Assembly: GCA_023395555.1 (NCBI GenBank)
Contig: JAEWYQ010000036.1
Location: forward strand, 1 to 11,717
Source of the DNA: Bacillota bacterium
GTDB lineage: Bacteria; Bacillota; Clostridia; Lachnospirales; Lachnospiraceae
Direction of reading: 5' to 3'
DNA length: 11,717 nucleotides
Shown piece by piece: positions 7,374 to 11,717 of this stretch (its first letter is position 1; every line of letters begins with the position of its first letter). Below the pieces are notes generated by a model. That model saw only the letters and a list, made by a program, of their open reading frames with translations, had not been told where the DNA came from and did not search any database. A program made the position numbers and the translations under genes.

Positions 7374-8528
7374 TTACCTTCTGATATTAGCCTTGACTGC
7401 GTTGCTCACCGCATCGCTCACTCTGGGGTCGAAGGGCTGGGGCATGATATTATTCTCCGTCAGCTCCTCCTCAGCCACCAGTCCGGCAATGGCTCTGGCA
7501 GCGGCCAGCTTCATTTCATCCGTAATCTGCGTGGCTCTTCCCTCCAATGCTCCGCGGAAGATACCGGGGAAGGCCACCACATTATTCACCTGGTTGGGGA
7601 AATCGGAACGTCCCGTGGCGACAATGCGGGCACCTGCTTCCTTGGCGAGATCCGGCATAATCTCAGGGGTAGGATTTGCCATGGCAAAAATAATAGAATC
7701 CTTGTTCATAGATGCCACCATGTCCCGAGTTACAATATTGGGCGCGGATACGCCGACAAACAGATCGGCACCAGCCAGGGCATCCGCCAGGGTACCGGTT
7801 TTATTTTCAAGATTCGTAACCTGGAGCATCTGCTTCTGCATCCAGTTCAGATTCTTATACTCACTGGACAGGATACCGTTAATGTCACATAGAATGAGAT
7901 GCTGAAATCCGTAGGTAAGCAGGAGCTTTGATATGGCCAGTCCTGCAGAGCCTGCGCCGTTCACCACAACCTTGCAGTCCTCCTTCTTCCTTCCCGTCAC
8001 CTTGAGGGCGTTGATGGCGGCAGCCAGAACGACGATGGCGGTGCCGTGCTGGTCATCATGGAATACCGGAATATCCAGCATCGCCTTTAGACGGTCCTCG
8101 ATCTCAAAGCATCTGGGAGCGGAGATATCCTCCAGGTTAATGCCTCCGAAGGCGGGGGCGATAGCGGCGACAGTGCGGATAATCTCCTCCGTATCCTGGG
8201 TGTCAAGGCAGATGGGAATGGCATTCACGCCGCCGAATTCCTTGAACAGAACCGCCTTTCCCTCCATCACCGGCATTGCCGCATGAGGGCCGATATTGCC
8301 AAGACCCAGGACGGCGCTGCCGTCGGAGACAACGGCTATGGTATTAGCCTTCATCGTGTAGCGGTAGACCTCCTCCTTATCCCTGGCAATGGCCAGGCAG
8401 GGTGCCGCGACGCCGGGCGTATAGGCCAGGGAAAGATCCTCTCTGGACTTCACCGGGCATTTCGATCTGATTTCCAGCTTTCCGTTCCATTCCTCGTGCA
8501 TCTTTAAAGCTTCTTCATTTACGTTCAT
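7374..8528 (-). CDS. NAD(P)-dependent malic enzyme (oxaloacetate-decarboxylating)
   Basis: Predicted cytosolic enzyme converting malate to pyruvate and CO2 with reduction of NAD(P). It has 384 aa, the short bacterial malic-enzyme form without a phosphotransacetylase-like C-terminal domain. Visible residues: Tyr36 in LAYTPGV, Lys91 in the EGKAVLFK segment, metal-site acids Glu133-Asp134 in GGINLEDISAP and Asp158-Asp159 in FHDDQHGTA, and the Rossmann motif GAGSAG (191-196) after VVVN. Asp215 at the end of the second Rossmann strand would fit NAD preference, but I do not rely on it. Start ATG 8528 follows AAGGTGG (8537-8543, minus strand) by 8 nt; an upstream GTG at 8540 has no binding site. It is first in the operon with the radical SAM and DUF4364 genes, under the promoter at 8570-8598. 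Confidence 0.94.
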   Translation of the reverse strand: MNVNEEALKMHEEWNGKLEIRSKCPVKSREDLSLAYTPGVAAPCLAIARDKEEVYRYTMKANTIAVVSDGSAVLGLGNIGPHAAMPVMEGKAVLFKEFGGVNAIPICLDTQDTEEIIRTVAAIAPAFGGINLEDISAPRCFEIEDRLKAMLDIPVFHDDQHGTAIVVLAAAINALKVTGRKKEDCKVVVNGAGSAGLAISKLLLTYGFQHLILCDINGILSSEYKNLNWMQKQMLQVTNLENKTGTLADALAGADLFVGVSAPNIVTRDMVASMNKDSIIFAMANPTPEIMPDLAKEAGARIVATGRSDFPNQVNNVVAFPGIFRGALEGRATQITDEMKLAAARAIAGLVAEEELTENNIMPQPFDPRVSDAVSNAVKANIRR

Positions 8529-8569
8529 TCTTTTATCCACCTTGTATATAGTATGAGTTGTTATAAGCT

Positions 8570-8598
8570 ATCATAACACTATGAAAAAGGTTAATCAA
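8570..8598 (-). promoter_or_regulatory. Promoter of the malic enzyme operon
   Basis: On the minus strand, TTGATT (8593-8598) is separated by exactly 17 nt from TATGAT (8570-8575). The -10 is preceded by TGT, making an extended -10 (TGTTATGAT). Transcription would begin near 8563, giving a leader of about 35 nt. No operator palindrome stands out, and no other promoter is evident inside the operon. Confidence 0.65.
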
Positions 8599-8898
8599 GT
8601 GGCAGGCGTTTGGAAATGGCGGTGAGGGGCAAATCATCATTTATCCTATTAAGGGATAAAAAGCTGCAAGTTTCCCTGGTGTTAGAGGATAATTGGATGT
8701 TTTTAACAAAGAAAAGGGAAAAAGTAGGAATAATCTCACAAAAGAAAACACTTTTAATTCTGAATTATCTAGTGTATAATATCGGTAGATGTCAAATAGG
8801 ATAATCTTTGGATAATTCCATCAATGTAAGTATTTCTATCTCACTTCTGCAACTAATTCCGTAAGAGAATCCAATCTAAGAGAAAAGGAGCTGGCAAT
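8599..8898 (+). promoter_or_regulatory. rho upstream region: promoter and leader, no gene
   Basis: The stretch between the divergent malic enzyme and rho genes holds a TATAAT at 8775-8780 directly preceded by TG. The 17-nt-spaced -35 (TTTTAA, 8752-8757) is poor. Transcription from it would give a rho leader of about 110 nt. GGATAAT occurs at 8686, 8803 and 8811 (approximate starts), and TTTCCCT/AGGGAAA form a loose inverted repeat further upstream. An A-rich frame (about 8610-8804) is open but has no ribosome binding site and runs through the promoter, so I do not call it. The rho binding site is AAGGAG (8885-8890). Confidence 0.45.
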
Positions 8899-10812
8899 AT
8901 GAAGAATCAGTATAAAACAATGACTCTTGCTAATCTGCGGGAGCTGGCAAAGGAAAAGGGGCTAAAGAATATCTCCACTCTAAAGAAAGGGGAGCTCGTT
9001 GAGGTACTGGCAAGAGCGTCTTCGGAAGAGGCGGTTCCTGTTGAAAAGACAGAACCGGAAAAGGCAGAGGCAAAAATAGAAGAACCTAAGGCGGCAAGAA
9101 CGAGAGCAGCCGGAGCCAGAGCGGAAGAACAAAGAGCAACAGGGACGAGAGCTGCCAGGACGAATGAGGCGGATCAGAGAATAACAGAAACAAGAACAGC
9201 CGGAGCAAGTGCTGCAGATCAAGGAACAACAGAGACGAGAGCGGCTGGATCGAATACCGCAGATCAGAGAATAACCGGAACAAGGACAACCAGACCGGGA
9301 GCGGCAGATCAGAGAGCAGCAGCGACAAGAACAGCCAGACCGGGGGCGACAGATCAGAGGACAGCAGAAGCAAGAACAGTCAGACCGGGAGCGACAGATC
9401 AGAGGGCAGCAGAGGCAAGAACAGCCAGATCGGCAGCGCCAGAACAAAGGACAGCAGAAGCAAGAACAGTCAGGCAGGGAGCAATGGAACAGAGAGCCGT
9501 CGAGATGAGAGCTGTTCAGGGAATGCCGGAGGTAAAACCGGAAGACACAGTACCTATGGAGCACAGAGCCGCAGAGGCAGGTGGGGCAGAGATGAGAACC
9601 GCAGAGCCTGGAGCAGAGCAGAATTCCCCTATGGGAAGAGAGGAGAGACGGCCTGCCAACCCCAATGAAATGGATCAGCTTGACAGCGGTGAGACCAAGG
9701 TGGGAATTCTTGAGGTTCTGCCGGATGGGTATGGCTTTATCCGCTGCGACAACTATCTCCCGGGAGAGAATGATGTCTATGTGTCTCCTGCGCAGATCCG
9801 AAGATTTAATCTGAAAACCGGTGATATTATTGCAGGCAATACCAAGATCCGCAGCCAGAATGAGAAGTTCGGTGCCTTGCTGTATGTTAAGAGCATCAAT
9901 GGCTTCCATCCCGCCGAGGCTCAGAAGCGGAAGCGTTTTGAGGATCTGATACCGGTCTTCCCCAATGAGAGGATTCATCTGGAGACTCCGGGAGCGGGAG
10001 TATCTATGAGAATGGTGGATCTGATTTCTCCCATCGGTAAGGGCCAGAGGGGTATGATCGTATCCCAGCCGAAGACAGGTAAGACAACCCTGATGAAGCA
10101 GATCGCGAAGGCGGTTACCCGCAATCATCCTGAGATGAAGCTGATTATACTGCTGATCGACGAACGTCCGGAGGAAGTGACGGATATCAAGGAATCCATT
10201 GAAGGAAAGAATGTGGAAGTCATCTATTCTACCTTTGACGAGCTTCCGGAAAACCATAAGCGGGTATCCGAAATGGTAATTGAGAGAGCCAAACGTCTTG
10301 TAGAGCATAAGCAGGATGTTATTATATTGCTGGACAGCATCACCCGTTTGGCAAGAGCCTATAATCTTACAGTCCAGCCCAGCGGAAGGACCCTGTCCGG
10401 CGGCCTTGATCCGGCAGCCCTTCACATGCCGAAGAAATTCTTCGGTGCGGCCCGTAATATGCGTGAGGGAGGAAGCCTGACGATTCTGGCAACCGCCCTG
10501 GTGGATACCGGAAGCAGGATGGACGATGTGGTATTTGAGGAATTTAAGGGAACCGGCAATATGGAGCTGGTACTCGACCGCAGCCTGTCGGAGAAACGGA
10601 TCTTTCCTGCCATTGATCTTCCGCGCTCCAGCACCAGAAGAGAGGATCTTTTGCTTACCCAGTCGGAGCTGGAAGCCACCTTCTTAATGAGGAAGGCTCT
10701 GGGCGGCATGAAATCGGAAGAGGCCCTGGAACGGATCATTGATATGTTCCTCCGTACTAAGACGAATTTTGAATTTATTGAGATGATCAAAAAGACTAAA
10801 ATCGTCTTTTAG
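8899..10812 (+). CDS. rho: Transcription termination factor Rho with a long repeat-containing insertion
   Basis: Predicted hexameric RNA-dependent ATPase/translocase that ends transcription. At 637 aa it is far longer than the roughly 420 aa of E. coli Rho. Order: N-terminal Rho helical domain (8-40, TLANLRELAKEKG...), a low-complexity insertion (about 41-262), the cold-shock-like primary RNA-binding domain (about 265-338, with DGYGFIRC), then the ATPase. Walker A is PKTGKTT (391-397), the catalytic-Glu region DERPEEVTD (421-429), Walker B ends ILLDS (Asp479), the R-loop region is GLDPAALHMPKKFFGAARN, and Arg-bearing TGSRMDD is at 537-543. All catalytic elements look intact. Residues 68-202 are nine 15-residue repeats. 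Long insertions at this position are known in some actinobacterial, clostridial and Bacteroides Rho proteins, some linked to RNA binding, prion-like behaviour or phase separation. The start has AAGGAG at 8885-8890, 8 nt upstream. Confidence 0.96.
   Translation: MKNQYKTMTLANLRELAKEKGLKNISTLKKGELVEVLARASSEEAVPVEKTEPEKAEAKIEEPKAARTRAAGARAEEQRATGTRAARTNEADQRITETRTAGASAADQGTTETRAAGSNTADQRITGTRTTRPGAADQRAAATRTARPGATDQRTAEARTVRPGATDQRAAEARTARSAAPEQRTAEARTVRQGAMEQRAVEMRAVQGMPEVKPEDTVPMEHRAAEAGGAEMRTAEPGAEQNSPMGREERRPANPNEMDQLDSGETKVGILEVLPDGYGFIRCDNYLPGENDVYVSPAQIRRFNLKTGDIIAGNTKIRSQNEKFGALLYVKSINGFHPAEAQKRKRFEDLIPVFPNERIHLETPGAGVSMRMVDLISPIGKGQRGMIVSQPKTGKTTLMKQIAKAVTRNHPEMKLIILLIDERPEEVTDIKESIEGKNVEVIYSTFDELPENHKRVSEMVIERAKRLVEHKQDVIILLDSITRLARAYNLTVQPSGRTLSGGLDPAALHMPKKFFGAARNMREGGSLTILATALVDTGSRMDDVVFEEFKGTGNMELVLDRSLSEKRIFPAIDLPRSSTRREDLLLTQSELEATFLMRKALGGMKSEEALERIIDMFLRTKTNFEFIEMIKKTKIVF
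9100..9504 (+). repeat. Nine in-frame 45-bp tandem repeats inside rho
   Basis: The 405 bp divide exactly into nine 45-bp units encoding 15 residues each, typified by TRTARPGATDQRTAE. The most constant positions are Arg2, Gln11 (always in DQ or EQ) and Arg12 (one exception). Units 5-9 are most alike; units 6 (9325-9369) and 7 (9370-9414) differ at 5 of 45 bases by my count. A degenerate tenth unit follows. The encoded 135 residues contain no Lys, Leu, His, Cys or aromatic residue, and about 24 Arg against 17 Asp/Glu. The coding strand is purine-rich and almost free of T (one T in unit 6). Confidence 0.93.
10790..10810 (+). terminator. Hairpin over the last codons of rho
   Basis: AAAAGAC (10790-10796) and GTCTTTT (10804-10810) form a perfect 7-bp stem with a 7-nt loop that ends at the first base of the rho stop codon. 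The 3' arm is itself T-rich, but there is no additional T-run. It could attenuate transcription into rpmE or slow 3' decay. It may simply reflect Lys-rich codons next to Val-Phe codons. Confidence 0.3.
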
Positions 10813-10815
10813 GTA

Positions 10816-10844
10816 TTGCGCTTCCTAAAAACCTATGCTATAAT
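10816..10844 (+). promoter_or_regulatory. rpmE promoter
   Basis: TTGCGC (10816-10821) lies 17 nt from a perfect TATAAT (10839-10844) with an extended -10 TG (10836-10837). Transcription would start near 10851, leaving a leader of about 67 nt. In that leader ATTGG (10863-10867) can pair with CCAAT (10880-10884). L31 genes in several phyla carry autoregulatory leaders; I cannot tell whether this is one. Confidence 0.7.
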
Positions 10845-10917
10845 TAGTAAGCTGTTTATTAGATTGGAAGTATTTAGTGCCAATAGATAAAACGATTCGA
10901 GTTAAAGAGGTGAGAAC

Positions 10918-11127
10918 ATGAAAGAAGGAATCCATCCCAAATATCATCAGGCTAAAGTTGTTTGCAACTGCGGTAACGAATTTGTAACAGGATCAACCAA
11001 GAGCGATATCCATGTGGAGATCTGCTCCAAATGCCATTCATTCTACACAGGACAGGTGAAGGCTGCGGCGGCTCGTGGTGCAATCGATAAGTTCAACCGT
11101 AGGTATGGTTTAAACCAGGATAAATAA
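10918..11127 (+). CDS. rpmE: 50S ribosomal protein L31, zinc-binding type
   Basis: Small ribosomal protein at the 50S-30S interface (bridge B1b). It has 69 aa with the N-terminal signature [20 protein letters not shown]. The zinc ligands are Cys16, Cys18, Cys36 and Cys39 (CxC ... CxxC), so this is the Zn-containing (C+) form rather than the zinc-independent paralogue made under zinc starvation. A ribosome binding site AGAGGTGAG (10906-10914) sits just upstream of ATG. It has its own extended -10 promoter and a strong terminator, so it can be expressed as a single gene besides read-through from rho. rho-rpmE-DUF1385 is a familiar order in Clostridia. Confidence 0.97.
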   Translation: MKEGIHPKYHQAKVVCNCGNEFVTGSTKSDIHVEICSKCHSFYTGQVKAAAARGAIDKFNRRYGLNQDK

Positions 11128-11182
11128 TAACAGATAACTTCTGTTCATAACAACTTGTACCATAAATATTTGTTAAAAATTG

Positions 11183-11212
11183 GGTTGAGGTATACTTCCT
11201 CAGCCTATTTTT
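11183..11212 (+). terminator. Intrinsic terminator after rpmE
   Basis: GGTTGAGG (11183-11190) pairs with CCTCAGCC (11198-11205), 8 bp with one G-U around a 7-nt loop. TATTTTT follows (T-run 11208-11212). An A-run upstream (11175-11179) can pair with the T-run, so it may also work on the other strand. A smaller hairpin AACAGA (11129-11134)/TCTGTT (11140-11145) lies right after the stop codon. Confidence 0.82.
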
Positions 11213-11272
11213 AAATACTTTAACAAAATTTCAGTCCAAAGTACGATTTTAGAGAAAGGTTCGGGTGCTAGA

Positions 11273-11717
11273 ATGAAACCATCAGGAATTGGGGGCATGG
11301 CGGTAATGGAAGGCGTGATGATGAAGAACAAGGACATCTACGCCGTTGCAGTGCGCAAGCCGGATAATGAAATTGCAGTAGAGACGAAATCCCATAAGGA
11401 TTTTTCTGATAAAGTAAAGCTTTTTAAATTGCCGATATTCCGGGGAATGCTGGCATTTGTAGATTCTCTGGTGATCGGTATGAAGGTTCTGAACTATTCC
11501 GCCAGTTTTTTTGACGACGAAGAGGACACCAGGGCCCCTAAGAAGACGAAGGAGACAGTCGGGCCGGAAGAGGATTTTATCCTGGAAGAGGTGGAGACAA
11601 GCCATCCTTCCTCTTATGTTAAGACAGAGACGGCAGGCAGCAGGAGCAAGAAGGAGGATAAATCCAATGTTTTGCTTATGGCGGCGGCGGTTCTTCTTTA
11701 CATCGTTCTGAGAGTCG
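11273..11717 (+). CDS. DUF1385 (YqhQ-type) membrane protein, 3' end beyond window
   Basis: 148 codons are present and the frame runs off the window. The N-terminus GIGGMAVMEGVMMKNKDIYAVAVRKPD matches the DUF1385 signature (usually GGQAV-EGVMMR), and PIFRGMLAFVDSLVIGMKVLNYSA (54-77) is the following conserved segment. A hydrophilic, highly charged stretch (81-130) comes next, then a hydrophobic segment beginning SNVLLMAAAVLLYIVL (131-146), the first part of a transmembrane helix. The function of the family is not established. The ribosome binding site is weak: AAAGGT (11255-11260) is 12 nt from ATG 11273. In many Clostridia this gene is followed by prmC and prfA, which would lie just outside the window. 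The strong terminator upstream implies its own promoter, which I could not locate with confidence. Confidence 0.85.
   Translation, partial: MKPSGIGGMAVMEGVMMKNKDIYAVAVRKPDNEIAVETKSHKDFSDKVKLFKLPIFRGMLAFVDSLVIGMKVLNYSASFFDDEEDTRAPKKTKETVGPEEDFILEEVETSHPSSYVKTETAGSRSKKEDKSNVLLMAAAVLLYIVLRV

Noticed and set aside
8610..8804. 64-codon forward frame upstream of rho
   Set aside because: No ribosome binding site, A-rich composition, and it overlaps the likely rho -10 box.
9100..9504. CRISPR array
   Set aside because: The 45-bp units are contiguous with no unique spacers and are in frame within rho, so they are coding tandem repeats.
8980..10425. Very long minus-strand open frame opposite rho, with Cys/Ser/Leu-rich repeats
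   Set aside because: It mirrors the 45-bp repeats: the period is a multiple of three and the purine-rich coding strand yields no stops in that antisense frame. The product is repetitive and resembles no protein, with no ribosome binding site.
1..11717. Mobile element, prophage or defence island
   Set aside because: No transposase, integrase, terminal repeats, tRNA-associated junction or composition shift was seen; all genes are chromosomal housekeeping types.

Overview
The window looks like chromosomal housekeeping DNA from an anaerobic Firmicute of class Clostridia, most likely family Lachnospiraceae. This rests on the gene order tig-clpP-clpX-engB and rho-rpmE-DUF1385, a DUF4364 gene, strong AGGAGG-type ribosome binding sites, vegetative (sigma-A-like) promoters often with extended -10 boxes, and moderate GC with no compositional break. 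I see no prophage, transposon, CRISPR array, tRNA, rRNA or defence/toxin module.

Region 1 (1-5833, + strand). After a possible tail of an upstream gene comes glmM (phosphoglucosamine mutase, cell-wall precursor synthesis). A protein-quality-control block follows: tig (trigger factor), clpP and clpX (the ClpXP protease), then engB (ribosome-assembly GTPase). tig has its own promoter and a leader of about 155 nt with mutually exclusive hairpins. Three hairpins separate tig from clpP. A large imperfect inverted repeat separates clpX from engB, at the place where many relatives carry lon.

Region 2 (5881-8528, - strand). A compact three-gene operon reads malic enzyme, then a YtqA/YhcC-type radical SAM protein (MnmL-like, candidate tRNA wobble-uridine modification), then DUF4364 (small predicted winged-helix protein). 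Gaps are 5 and 36 bp. A good extended -10 promoter lies upstream of the malic enzyme gene. The operon converges on engB and diverges from rho.

Region 3 (8541-11717, + strand). A 370-bp divergent intergenic region precedes rho. This Rho is unusually long (637 aa) because its N-terminal helical domain is separated from the RNA-binding domain by about 225 low-complexity residues, which include nine 15-residue tandem repeats rich in Arg, Ala and Thr. rpmE (zinc-type L31) follows with its own promoter and a strong intrinsic terminator. The last gene is a 3'-truncated DUF1385/YqhQ-type membrane protein.

Most genes serve translation and protein homeostasis: nascent-chain folding, proteolysis, ribosome assembly, tRNA modification, L31 and transcription termination. 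The most unusual item is the repeat-bearing insertion in Rho. I did not find a wholly new multi-gene system.
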